Source: Dyadobacter sp. CY356 (GTDB taxonomy: Bacteria; Bacteroidota; Bacteroidia; Cytophagales; Spirosomataceae). Taken from it: a stretch of 64,000 nucleotides of DNA. Location: contig NZ_JAJTSZ010000003.1 in assembly GCF_021440195.1 (NCBI RefSeq), positions 186,001 through 250,000 of the forward strand, read 5' to 3'. Made by a program: the position numbers and the translations under genes. Below the pieces are notes generated by a model. It did no database searches. It was given only the letters and a program-made list of their open reading frames with translations, and was not told the DNA's origin. Shown here piece by piece: positions 30,400 to 39,239 of the stretch (within the stretch, counting starts at the first letter, position 1; each line of letters starts with the position of its first letter).

Positions 30400-31875
30400 A
30401 TGCACTATCAAATTTCAGTAACTGACCCTGTTTCGCACTTTCTATCGATTACTTATACTGTTCCTGATATAACTGCGGATCGTATTGAAATTCAATTACC
30501 TGCATGGCGTCCCGGACGTTATGAAATTCAAAATTTTGCCAAAAATATTCAATTTATTGAAGCAATTTCAATAAGTGGTGATAAACTACCATTACGCAAA
30601 ATCACGAAGGATCGTTGGGAGGTTAAAACAAATTATGAAAAAACAGTTCAAATACGCTATTCTTTCTTTGCGGCGATACAAAATGCCGGCAGCAGTTATG
30701 TAGATGAAGATCTTTGGTATCTGAATTTTATCAATTTTTGTTTTTATACCGAAGGAAGAATTAATGATCCATGCTCGGTTTCTCTGGCATTGCCTGAAAA
30801 TTTTGAGATAGCCTGCGGACTGGAATCTTCTGGTCGCCATAAACTTATTGCGAAGGATTTTTATCAACTGGTTGATAGTCCGCTTCTTGCATCAGAATCT
30901 TTGCAAAAGTCTGATTACATCGTACGCGGTGTACAGTTTCATATCTGGATGCATGGAAATCTGAAACCAAACTGGAAGCGTATTCAACGCGATTTCAGAA
31001 GATTTTCCAGAGAGCAGATTGCTACCATGGGAGAATTTCCTGAATCAGATTATCATTTCCTGAACCTGATTTTGCCCAATGCTTTTTATCATGGCGTTGA
31101 ACATCACAATTCTACCATGATCGTTCTTGGTCCGGACGATGAAGGGGAAGGATTATATACCGATCTGCTTGGCGTAAGCTCTCACGAACTGTTCCACGCC
31201 TGGAATATCATCAGAATCCGTCCCATTGAACTTTTACCATACGATTTTACAAAAGAAAATTATTTTGAAACCTGTTTTGTGGCCGAAGGCTGCACGACTT
31301 ATTATGGTGATTTATTTTTAAGACGTTCAGGTGTTTTCGATGACGAAGCTTATGTCAAAGAATTACAGGTTTACATGAAACGTCACTTTGAAAATAATGC
31401 ACTGGCCTCACAATCACTGGCCGAATCTTCTTTTGATCTCTGGCTTGATGGATATGAAAAGGGAATTCCACACCGTAAAGTTTCGGTATATCACAAAGGT
31501 GCTTTGGTGGCTCTGATCCTGGATTTATATCTTCGGAAAAAATCCGATCATGGATCATCCCTGGATACGGTTATGCAGGTTTTATGGCAACGTTATGGTA
31601 AACCGTTTGTTGGTTATACTATTGAAGATTACAAAAATGTTGTTGAAGAAATCGCAGGTGAGAGTCTTGACTGGTACTGGAAGGAATGCATTTTTACCAA
31701 CGAACCACTCGAAACAAGGCTAAATGAAGCACTGGCATTTGTGGGATTACAAATGACGATTTTTAGTAATGGAAATATTCAGCTTAACGTTCAGGATGAT
31801 TTTCGGGCAAAAGTACAGCGGGATAAATGGCTGGAAACAAGGCAGGTGTTGAATGACGAAGAAGAGGAGGAATAG
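30400..31875 (+). CDS. M61 family aminopeptidase (glycyl aminopeptidase type)
   Basis: The zinc site is clear: H262-E263-L-F-H266 in SSHELFHAWN, and the third ligand glutamate lies in FVAEGCTTYYGDL about 30 residues later. The N-terminal beta-sandwich region (residues 1-160) starts directly with HYQISVTDP and has no signal peptide, so the enzyme is probably cytoplasmic. The 491-residue length is shorter than the usual 600 or so: the PDZ domain found after the peptidase domain of most M61 enzymes is missing, and the protein ends in DDEEEEE-like acidic residues. It is followed by an intrinsic terminator. Confidence 0.92.
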   Translation: MHYQISVTDPVSHFLSITYTVPDITADRIEIQLPAWRPGRYEIQNFAKNIQFIEAISISGDKLPLRKITKDRWEVKTNYEKTVQIRYSFFAAIQNAGSSYVDEDLWYLNFINFCFYTEGRINDPCSVSLALPENFEIACGLESSGRHKLIAKDFYQLVDSPLLASESLQKSDYIVRGVQFHIWMHGNLKPNWKRIQRDFRRFSREQIATMGEFPESDYHFLNLILPNAFYHGVEHHNSTMIVLGPDDEGEGLYTDLLGVSSHELFHAWNIIRIRPIELLPYDFTKENYFETCFVAEGCTTYYGDLFLRRSGVFDDEAYVKELQVYMKRHFENNALASQSLAESSFDLWLDGYEKGIPHRKVSVYHKGALVALILDLYLRKKSDHGSSLDTVMQVLWQRYGKPFVGYTIEDYKNVVEEIAGESLDWYWKECIFTNEPLETRLNEALAFVGLQMTIFSNGNIQLNVQDDFRAKVQRDKWLETRQVLNDEEEEE

Positions 31876-31886
31876 TGCGTGTATTC

Positions 31887-31922
31887 TTGACTATTATATA
31901 AAGCTTTTAATAGTCAATTTTT
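31887..31922 (+). terminator. Intrinsic terminator of the M61 peptidase gene
   Basis: TTGACTATTA (31887-31896) and its complement at 31908-31917 form a ten-base stem with an eleven-base loop, then TTTTT. It lies 12 bases past the stop codon, in the gap to the convergent epimerase-like gene. Confidence 0.85.
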
Positions 31923-31942
31923 AATCCTCGATTTTCATAAAA

Positions 31943-32857
31943 TCATTTTGATAAAACATCCTTTAACGCTTCCAGCAAATCCGGGAATTCATATTTGAAA
32001 TCCGTTTCATCTTTTATCCGCTGATTGATCACATAATTGCTTCCCAAAACTACGTTAGCCATTTCTCCGAAAGCCAGACGGAGAGCAAATGATGGAACAT
32101 TGGGCAGCCATTGTGGTTTGTTCAGTGCCTTGCAGATCTGTTTGGTGAAATCTTCATTCGTTGCGGGCGGGAAAGCCACTGCATTATAAGCGCCTTCCCA
32201 GGAATCTTTTTCCATACATTCAATATACAACCGGCAAAGATCATCAATATGAATCCAGGAAAGCCATTGTTTGCCTGTTCCCAACGGAGCTCCGAAACCG
32301 AATTTTGCAGGTAAGGCCATTTTTGGAACAGCTCCGCCATCATTACTTAAAACAATCCCTGTCCTCAGTTTTACAGTTCTTACGTCAAGGCTTTTGATGG
32401 AATCCGCAGCTTTTTCCCATTCAATGGTTACTTCTGAAAGAAAGTCTTTTCCCGGAGGGGACATTTCAGTATGTTGAATATCGCCGGTATCTTCTCCGTA
32501 ATAACTGCTTCCGGAAGCCGAGATAAATGATCTCGGTCTGATATCCGCTTGTTTCAGCTTTTGACAGATCAGTTCTATACTGTCTGTCCGGCTGCTGAAT
32601 ATTTGTTTTTTTCTATCCTCTGTCCATTTTTCGTCAGCAACACCAGCTCCGGCCAAATGGATTAAATAACTGGTGTTTTTAAGAGCACCTGCCTCAATAT
32701 ATTTATTCTTCACGTCCCATTCAAAGACTTTGACAAATGGGATATCTATTTTTCTTCTGCTTAGGTACGCTACTTCATAGCCTTTCTTCAGAAGCAATGT
32801 TGTTAAACGTTTTCCTATTAAACCTGTTCCGCCGGTGATTACAACTTTTTGTGCCAT
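31943..32857 (-). CDS. TIGR01777 family NAD-dependent epimerase-like protein
   Basis: An extended short-chain dehydrogenase of 304 residues: VVITGGTGLIGKRLTTLLL holds the GxxGxxG nucleotide-binding loop, RPRSFISASGSSYYGEDTGD has the active-site Ser-Tyr area, and the C-terminal DUF1731 domain is LRLAFGEMANVVLGSNYVIN. E. coli YfcH belongs to this family; its substrate is unknown. It lies 48 bases downstream of the PlsC-type gene on the same strand, so the two may be co-transcribed. Confidence 0.93.
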   Translation of the reverse strand: MAQKVVITGGTGLIGKRLTTLLLKKGYEVAYLSRRKIDIPFVKVFEWDVKNKYIEAGALKNTSYLIHLAGAGVADEKWTEDRKKQIFSSRTDSIELICQKLKQADIRPRSFISASGSSYYGEDTGDIQHTEMSPPGKDFLSEVTIEWEKAADSIKSLDVRTVKLRTGIVLSNDGGAVPKMALPAKFGFGAPLGTGKQWLSWIHIDDLCRLYIECMEKDSWEGAYNAVAFPPATNEDFTKQICKALNKPQWLPNVPSFALRLAFGEMANVVLGSNYVINQRIKDETDFKYEFPDLLEALKDVLSK

Positions 32858-32905
32858 AAAATTTTAAATGAGGGTATAATAAGTGAATACAAAAATGATG
32901 CCCTG

Positions 32906-33718
32906 CTATGGAGTTGCGGTACTATTTTCCTTCGGAGGTTCCTGCTCAATAGCTTTTGTGATCCTGTCAATCATATCTTCCACCGATTCGCCGGGTAAAA
33001 ATTGCATCGGTGCTTTAAACTGAACTGTAAGAATCGTATTTCTCTTTTTAAATCGTAAACCCTTTTTGTCAAATGCCCTTCTGAAACCATTAATTACCAC
33101 CGGAATTACAATCGGCTGATGTTCTTTGATCAGATAAGCTGTTCCCTTTCGAACCGGAGCGAATGGTTTTGTAGTACCCTGCGGAAAACTGACAACCCAA
33201 CCATGTTTGAGGCCCATACCGATTTTATCCTGCGCAGAATTATCAAGTTCACGTTTTACGTTTTCACCATTGGCCCGCCAGGAACGATCAATGGTGATTG
33301 CTCCGCCGATACTAAACAGTTTTGGTAAAATACCTTCTTTCATCGTTTCAGACGCAGCCACGTAGTAACACCGGGCTCTTGGAGAAAACAGGTAAAAGGG
33401 TGGGGCAATAGAATCTTTGTATCCCCATTTCGTAGCACAAAAAATGTGGTAAAAAGCAATGACATCTGCAAAATAAGTCTGGTGATTGGAGAGGAAAATG
33501 ACACCATGATCCGGAAGGTCAACGAGCTGCTCACTTCCCGTAATTTTAATTTTATTGACTGCCGTATAGCGATAATAGGTAAACCAGCCGATCACAAAAA
33601 TGAAGAAACGTTTTACAGTCAGAAAATTGCCGAAAGGGTCCTTTTCGAATATCCCAAGAAAATCAAATCGAGCCAACCAGGTTGGAAGCGCGCTGAACGT
33701 ACTTTTTTTTGATGTCAT
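32906..33718 (-). CDS. PlsC-family acyltransferase (1-acylglycerol-3-phosphate type)
   Basis: The LPLAT fold is seen in 270 residues: FLSNHQTYFADVIAFYHIF with H79 and D85, then SIGGAITIDRSWRANGENVK, FPQGTTKPFAPVRKG and IVIPVVINGFRRAF. These correspond to motifs I-IV. Motif I has five residues between His and Asp instead of the usual four (HX4D), a form I know from other Bacteroidota members. A hydrophobic helix (about 38-50) would anchor it at the inner membrane. The acceptor lipid cannot be told. It is upstream of the TIGR01777 gene. Confidence 0.88.
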   Translation of the reverse strand: MTSKKSTFSALPTWLARFDFLGIFEKDPFGNFLTVKRFFIFVIGWFTYYRYTAVNKIKITGSEQLVDLPDHGVIFLSNHQTYFADVIAFYHIFCATKWGYKDSIAPPFYLFSPRARCYYVAASETMKEGILPKLFSIGGAITIDRSWRANGENVKRELDNSAQDKIGMGLKHGWVVSFPQGTTKPFAPVRKGTAYLIKEHQPIVIPVVINGFRRAFDKKGLRFKKRNTILTVQFKAPMQFLPGESVEDMIDRITKAIEQEPPKENSTATP

Positions 33719-33912
33719 GAGATAAAGTCTTTCGATAAATCGTGTCTGGGTTAATTTTCGTCAATTATTTGATAATATTGAGCCACAATCAAGTATGCAG
33801 GGGTAAGTTAATAAAGAGATTGATAAATTAATAAAATAACTATGCTACCGTAAAATGTAACCGGGAGTATGTTTTTTAGTCATAGTAATTGTCATGTCAT
33901 TTGGCATGATTC

Positions 33913-33944
33913 TTTGATTACGGCGTTATACTTACTTAATTTTG
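33913..33944 (+). promoter_or_regulatory. Promoter of the M48 protease gene (TTTG-N20-TAATTTTG)
   Basis: TTTG at 33913-33916 and TAATTTTG at 33937-33944 with a 20-base spacer match the Bacteroidota housekeeping promoter. The start of transcription would be about 33950, which excludes the TTG at 33942 as a start codon and supports the ATG at 33978. Confidence 0.7.
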
Positions 33945-33977
33945 ACGAGCTCACTAACAAAAACATTACAAATTTTT

Positions 33978-35435
33978 ATGAATACCAAATTTCAGTTACA
34001 CATACTCGCTTGTGTTTTGGGCGCAGGAATTCTGTCCGGTTGTTCGAGAAATCCGGTAACGGGAAAGAAAGAAATCATTTTTATGTCGCCCGAAAAGGAA
34101 AAGGCATTGGGAGCTGAATCCCATCCGTCCGTTGTGTCTTCTATGGGATTGTATGATGATAAAAATCTGACTGCTTTTATCAATGAAAAGGGAAAAGCAA
34201 TGGGTAAAGTTTCGCATCGTCCGGAAGTTGACTATCAATTTTTCATCGTAGACTCTCCGGTAGTGAACGCCTTTGCAGTGCCTGGCGGATATGTTTATTT
34301 CACGCGGGGAATTATGGCTCATTTTAATAATGAAGCAGAATTTGCGGGTGTTTTGGGCCATGAAATTGGTCACATAGCAGCGCGTCACTCTGCAAGTCAG
34401 CAGACAAAACAGGTTTTTACGCAGGGCGTAATATTGGCCGGATCTGTACTTTCTCCCACTTTCAGAAGTTTATCGGATCAGGCTTCGCAAGGTTTGGGAT
34501 TATTACTTTTGAAATATAGTCGTGATCATGAAAGTCAGTCAGATGAACTGGGTGTGGAATATTCGAGCAAAATCGGATATGACGCGCATCAAATGGCAGA
34601 TTTCTTTGGAACCTTAAAAAGGATCAGTGATAAGAGCGGAGCAAGTATCCCAACTTTCCAGTCGACTCACCCGGATCCGGGAAATCGCCAGGTGACCGTT
34701 GAAAAACTGGCTACCAGCTATCAATCAGCACATCAGGCAAAATATAATGTCAATCGTGATGTTTATCTGCGAAAAATCGAAGGATTAATTTATGGTGTTG
34801 ATCCGAAACAAGGTTTTGTGGAAGGCGGACAATTTTATCATCCGGAATTAAAATTCCAGTTCCCGGTTCCTTCGGATTGGCAGTCAGAAAATACGCCTGC
34901 ACAATTCCAAATGGCATCCAAAGATGGAAAAGCAATGATGCTTTTTACAATTGCCGAAGGGAAAACGCTGGATGAAGCTGCACAAACTGTGATCAAAAAT
35001 TACGGTTTGCAAACTTCTGAAAATAATAAAACAACAATTAACGGATTTCCTGCCATTGCGATGATCGCAAAACAAGTGGCTCAGGGACAGACTGCGCCGG
35101 CAGCGAATGCCGCGCAGATTGCGAGTTGGTTAATTCAATATAACGGGTCCATATATGCCATTCACGGTGTTGCGGCAAGTGCTGATTTCGGAGCGAATTT
35201 TAATCAGTTCAAATCCGTTGCACAAGGTTTTAAATCGATAACGGATCAATCCAAGCTTAACAGAGAGCCGGACCGTATCAGAATAAAAACTGCGCAACGC
35301 GACGCTACACTTCGTGACCTTTTGAAGGATGCAAATATGCCGGATAATAAACTGGACGATATAGCAATACTTAATGGAATGGCTCTGACTGATAAAGTTG
35401 AAAAAGGGATGCTTTTCAAAACTTTGAGTAAATAA
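33978..35435 (+). CDS. M48 family zinc metalloprotease, lipoprotein
   Basis: The ATG at 33978 gives 485 residues beginning with a lipoprotein signal (LACVLGAGILSGC; the Cys would be lipidated). The zinc motif HEIGH is at H128-H132 in VLGHEIGHIAARHSA, and the third ligand lies in SRDHESQSDELGVEYSSKIG. After the catalytic domain (to about residue 270) comes a beta-rich region (FQFPVPSDWQSEN onward), and the last 55 residues (TLRDLLKDANMPDNKL, IAILNGMALTD) resemble a LysM-like module. Relatives such as BepA act in outer-membrane protein quality control. Promoter and terminator are both visible, so it is a single-gene unit. Confidence 0.93.
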   Translation: MNTKFQLHILACVLGAGILSGCSRNPVTGKKEIIFMSPEKEKALGAESHPSVVSSMGLYDDKNLTAFINEKGKAMGKVSHRPEVDYQFFIVDSPVVNAFAVPGGYVYFTRGIMAHFNNEAEFAGVLGHEIGHIAARHSASQQTKQVFTQGVILAGSVLSPTFRSLSDQASQGLGLLLLKYSRDHESQSDELGVEYSSKIGYDAHQMADFFGTLKRISDKSGASIPTFQSTHPDPGNRQVTVEKLATSYQSAHQAKYNVNRDVYLRKIEGLIYGVDPKQGFVEGGQFYHPELKFQFPVPSDWQSENTPAQFQMASKDGKAMMLFTIAEGKTLDEAAQTVIKNYGLQTSENNKTTINGFPAIAMIAKQVAQGQTAPAANAAQIASWLIQYNGSIYAIHGVAASADFGANFNQFKSVAQGFKSITDQSKLNREPDRIRIKTAQRDATLRDLLKDANMPDNKLDDIAILNGMALTDKVEKGMLFKTLSK

Positions 35436-35487
35436 AAGGCAGTCATTTGCGAGACAAATAGCTGGATTTTACGTCTGGATATCGATA

Positions 35488-35541
35488 CAAATAAAACCAC
35501 TTGTATTACTGAAATATCAGTTTTGCAAGTGGTTTTATTTT
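35488..35541 (+). terminator. Intrinsic terminator of the M48 protease gene
   Basis: Fifteen-base arms AAATAAAACCACTTG (35489-35503) and CAAGTGGTTTTATTT (35525-35539) pair perfectly, with an inner ACTGA/TCAGT helix in the loop, followed by a T-rich stretch. Confidence 0.8.
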
Positions 35542-35592
35542 GTTCAGGCTCTTATCTGTCAATCGGTTTGAAAGTAAATTACTCATATTTTT

Positions 35593-36549
35593 ATGCGTAA
35601 GAAAAATGATATTTTGCTAAAAAGTGCATTTGAAGAATCTTTTTCAGACCTTTTAATTTTTTTCTTCAATGACGCAGCACTTATTTTTGATTTGGAACGC
35701 GGTTTCGATTTTATGGATAAGGAACTGACCGAACTTTTTCCTGATTTAGAGAAGAAGGGAGGAAGCCGGTTCGTAGATATGCTGGTAAAAACTTACCTGA
35801 AAACCGGTGCAGAAGAATATATTCTGGTTCATATTGAAATACAGGACGGCGCCATAAAAAAATTCCCGCAACGCATGTTTCAATATTATTACAGGATACT
35901 GGACAGATTTGAAGTTGAGGTGGCAGCATTGGCAGTATTTACCGGAAAAGAAAAACAAAAGTGGCCGTCTGAATATCGAAAAAATTTTCTTGGCACTGAG
36001 ATAATCTACAAATACAACTCTTATCACATATTTGATCACGATGAGGATCAATTAAAGGGAATGGATAATCTCTTTGCTCTGGTAATTTTGGCAGCTCAAA
36101 AGGTTATTTCAGCAGATAAAATTACGGAGTCAGAGCTCGGCAGACAAAGACTGGGAATTGTACGGACGTTGATAGAAAGCAAACGCTATGACAGTGAAAA
36201 AATCAGACGTTTTCTCTTTTTTCTGAAGACTTTTATTTACATTGAAAATACTGAAATAAATAGTAAATTTGATAGTGAGGTAAATTTATTAACTGGAAAT
36301 GAGACATCTATGGGAATTATAGAAGCAATCAAGATGATCACTTTGGAGGAAGGTTTTGAAAAAGGCGTCGTAACTGGGATGGAAAAGGGTATGTCGCAAG
36401 GTATTGAAAAGGGTGAACAAAGAAAAACGTATGAGATTGTCAAAAATCTTTTGCTTAATACTGACTTCGACGTCCCAAAAGTCGCAGCGCTTGTTAATTG
36501 TCCAGAATCATTTGTTAAAGAAGTTAAGGAAGATATTATTAGAAAGTAA
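35593..36549 (+). CDS. Rpn/DUF4351-type PD-(D/E)XK nuclease (transposase-like)
   Basis: The 318-residue protein fits the Rpn family: KKNDILLKSAFEESFSDLLI at the start, FVDMLVKTYLKTG holding the catalytic Asp, and EEYILVHIEIQDG with the E-x-Q part of the site. MFQYYYRILDRF and the C-terminal glycine-lysine repeats (EKGVVTGMEKGMSQGIEKGE) are typical of the family. In E. coli, RpnA-type proteins are DNA endonucleases that promote RecA-independent recombination. The gene is alone, without visible mobile-element ends. Confidence 0.88.
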   Translation: MRKKNDILLKSAFEESFSDLLIFFFNDAALIFDLERGFDFMDKELTELFPDLEKKGGSRFVDMLVKTYLKTGAEEYILVHIEIQDGAIKKFPQRMFQYYYRILDRFEVEVAALAVFTGKEKQKWPSEYRKNFLGTEIIYKYNSYHIFDHDEDQLKGMDNLFALVILAAQKVISADKITESELGRQRLGIVRTLIESKRYDSEKIRRFLFFLKTFIYIENTEINSKFDSEVNLLTGNETSMGIIEAIKMITLEEGFEKGVVTGMEKGMSQGIEKGEQRKTYEIVKNLLLNTDFDVPKVAALVNCPESFVKEVKEDIIRK

Positions 36550-36588
36550 ACAAGGTGAGTAATTTGACTACCCACCCTGCACTGATTT

Positions 36589-39093
36589 TTATTTCAATTT
36601 CGTTTCCAGAACCTTCATATAATATCCGCCCACAACCGAACGCGCCCGGAAGCCAACTGATTTCCCGTCTGTGGTTTCATGCCAGTCCGATAAGGGAATT
36701 TTGTCAGGCGTTTCTGTTACGTAGCGATAAATTGGCTTGATTAGCGCTTCAAAATCTTTCTGATTATCGGCCATCGTTGCTGTCCAGAGAATCCAGTCAG
36801 ATTTTGTGTAGGTACGACGACTATCCAGTGGTAAACCAAAAGCGAGTTGTTTTGTCAGGTAATAATTAATATCCTTTTTGGCCACTTCTTTCGGGAAAAC
36901 ATTCAGCTCCAATAGTTTATCCCAAACCAGATTGTATTTCTGGCTCCAGGTACCTTTTTTGTCAAATGTTAAAGCATAATGATCTCCGTCATTGGCCATA
37001 GCCATCCATTTTTGTGCAAACTCCTTTACCAAACCGTTGACCTCAGCCGCTTCTTTTTTGTCACCTAGCTGTTCAGCCATTTTTGCATAACTTGCCAAAC
37101 CCATAATGGCTTTGATAGACAAATTTGTATTTCTTGCCAAATGTCCGGCAAAGTCATCCGTGCAAAGTTGGTTAGCCGGATCAAAACCTTCTTTTTTCAA
37201 GTAACCAGCCCAGATTTTCAGAGTTTCCCAATGTTTTTTAGCAAACTCAATATTCTTCTCGGTTTTACAAATTGCATAGGTCAAAATCAGCATATTTCCT
37301 GATTCCTCCACTGGCATGTCTTCATCATAAGTTTGTCCGTTGGCCAGTGGATAAGTGCCCACATCATGCGCTGCAAATGGTTTTTTCCATTTTCCGCTTT
37401 CTGAATAAAAGAAAATAGGTTCCATCATTCCTTTAAGCAATGTTGGATTATAAATTAAGAATAGCGGTGCTGATGGGTAAGTAATATCCACTGTACCAAT
37501 GGAGCCGTTGCTGAAGTTTTCTTTGGAAAGAAATAGCGGCGTTTCATCTGGACCGGCAACCAGTTTGTGCGCTGCAATGGCCTGACGATAAGCAGCAACG
37601 CAAAGCTCAGCGTAGATTTTGCCACCAGCCTTCAATGCATCATCATAAATTTTTGTATCAACGGTTTTGCAGGCATCCACAATCTGAATGAAATTTGTTT
37701 CAGCATCTTTTAATTCACCCTGAATTGTTTTATCGCCATTTTTATTCCACCATGGAAGCAGATTTTTTCCAAAGTATTGAACAGAAAATTCATCATCATA
37801 ACCAAGCAAAACATGATTCGAAGTGCCTTTGCTATCCACTTTTCCAACATTCGAAATTATTCCCATTGCCCTGTTCTCGCCATTACCGATCATCATGGTA
37901 TTAACCGGATCAAGTACGCCTTTTTGAGAAAAACTTTTGATCAGTCCGGCCGGTGTTCCGAAAGCTGAACCTGAAACTGTTTTTTCAGAAGCGGCCAAAT
38001 AGGCGTAACCCCAGTCAATCCGCACATCATCACCTTTGCGCTGCAAAATTTTCTGATCAAGACTTCCGATGGCAAGTGTAATCAAACCACCATCTTTTCC
38101 AGCTCTTTCAGTTACTTCCTGATTTCCCTCATTAACAGCCAACAGGCCGGAAACAGAAGTTAATACCTGGACGTCATGTACTTTTCCATCTTTCGATTTA
38201 ACATCATAAACAATATAATTTACCGGTCTCGATAGTAATGCAAGATTATCCATTAGCAGCGGAGCGACAAAACTTGCTGTGATCTGCACCGGACCTGCAT
38301 TAAATGAATAAATGCTTTGTGTGGCTTTCATTTCAAAACTAGTCTGTTTTGCAGACATGATCACATCTGCACCTTTTGGCGCGATTTCGTCTGTCAAACC
38401 GATGTCTATATATCCTGGTCCGGCTCCGTTTTTACAATATGCAGCCAGTATGTTTTTTCCTTTCTTTAACGATTTTTTGGCGGCTTCACTGATCTTTTTT
38501 GTTTCATAACCACCTGTAAAACAATTAGAACATTCGTAAGCTGAGATACCATTTATGAAAACGGAGACGTCGTCGTCATGAAAAATGTTCAGACCGATCT
38601 TCTCAAAATTGATATTGTCCAGCATAAATTCACGACGATACCAGATTTCTTTTGGAAAAACTGTACCCGTTTTCAACATATTATCATTCCGGTCTTTTGT
38701 GCCAAATGGAGCCTTACCATTTTTCCAGCCAGTCGCTTTAAAACTCTCTTTATTCCAGTCCGCAGCGGGTTTTTCGGTGGTATAGGCAGCTTCATATACT
38801 TCAACTTTTGCAGTACCGATTACAGATTTCAAAACAGGTACAGCCGCACCCATAAATCGATATGTTTTTCCGTCAACCCGAATCAATCCGTCTATTGGAT
38901 TTGGTTTGCCGGTCCAGTGCCTGGTTGGCGAACCATTAAGCTCACCACCAAATGACCATACACTTGTGTAGGGATCCACAGTTATCAGCGGGACAGCCGG
39001 CGGCTGAAAATTCTGAGCAAAGCACGTGCCAAATCCGCATAGCAATAATGCAAGAAGGTAGGTTTTAGTTATTTGATAAAAATTTGTCTTCAC
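36589..39093 (-). CDS. Glutaminase A-like hydrolase (DUF4964/5127/4965/1793)
   Basis: An exported protein of 834 residues with signal peptide (YLLALLLCGFGTCFAQ). The start of the mature protein (PPAVPLITVDPYTSVWSFGG, then LNGSPTRHWTGKPNPIDGLI) is the DUF4964 signature. An inserted beta-sandwich with WKNGKAPFG and FHDDDVSVFING (about 115-200), DUF5127-like strands and an (alpha/alpha)6 region (DUF4965/DUF1793, about 480-830; YPSAPLFLIYNPTLLKGMME, FAAHDVGTYPLANGQ, TDDFAGHLARNTNLSIKAI) follow. Fungal relatives are glutaminases, but bacterial members of this architecture may well act on glycans. The substrate is not known. Confidence 0.88.
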   Translation of the reverse strand: MKTNFYQITKTYLLALLLCGFGTCFAQNFQPPAVPLITVDPYTSVWSFGGELNGSPTRHWTGKPNPIDGLIRVDGKTYRFMGAAVPVLKSVIGTAKVEVYEAAYTTEKPAADWNKESFKATGWKNGKAPFGTKDRNDNMLKTGTVFPKEIWYRREFMLDNINFEKIGLNIFHDDDVSVFINGISAYECSNCFTGGYETKKISEAAKKSLKKGKNILAAYCKNGAGPGYIDIGLTDEIAPKGADVIMSAKQTSFEMKATQSIYSFNAGPVQITASFVAPLLMDNLALLSRPVNYIVYDVKSKDGKVHDVQVLTSVSGLLAVNEGNQEVTERAGKDGGLITLAIGSLDQKILQRKGDDVRIDWGYAYLAASEKTVSGSAFGTPAGLIKSFSQKGVLDPVNTMMIGNGENRAMGIISNVGKVDSKGTSNHVLLGYDDEFSVQYFGKNLLPWWNKNGDKTIQGELKDAETNFIQIVDACKTVDTKIYDDALKAGGKIYAELCVAAYRQAIAAHKLVAGPDETPLFLSKENFSNGSIGTVDITYPSAPLFLIYNPTLLKGMMEPIFFYSESGKWKKPFAAHDVGTYPLANGQTYDEDMPVEESGNMLILTYAICKTEKNIEFAKKHWETLKIWAGYLKKEGFDPANQLCTDDFAGHLARNTNLSIKAIMGLASYAKMAEQLGDKKEAAEVNGLVKEFAQKWMAMANDGDHYALTFDKKGTWSQKYNLVWDKLLELNVFPKEVAKKDINYYLTKQLAFGLPLDSRRTYTKSDWILWTATMADNQKDFEALIKPIYRYVTETPDKIPLSDWHETTDGKSVGFRARSVVGGYYMKVLETKLK

Positions 39094-39187
39094 GAAATTT
39101 TAGGATCAGTAAGCGATTAGGAAAAACGTTTTAGCGAAATACGAAGTTCTGGAAAATATGCTGATTTTCTTGATATTTATAAATAAA

Positions 39188-39221
39188 AAGTGGCTTCACT
39201 GTCTCAACAATGAAGCCACTT
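39188..39221 (-). terminator. Intrinsic terminator of the DsbD-type gene
   Basis: Eleven-base arms AAGTGGCTTCA and TGAAGCCACTT with a 12-base loop; on the minus strand the stem is followed by TTTATTTAT. It lies 19 bases after the stop codon. Confidence 0.88.
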
Positions 39222-39239
39222 AGAAGAATCTAAATGAAA

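Noticed and set aside
33942..33977. Upstream TTG start of the M48 protease gene
   Set aside because: The TTG is part of the -7 promoter element, upstream of the likely transcription start, and the lipoprotein signal begins at the later ATG.
35593..36549. Rpn-type gene as a sign of an insertion sequence
   Set aside because: No terminal inverted repeats or target duplications are seen around it, and the family is not a classical transposase.
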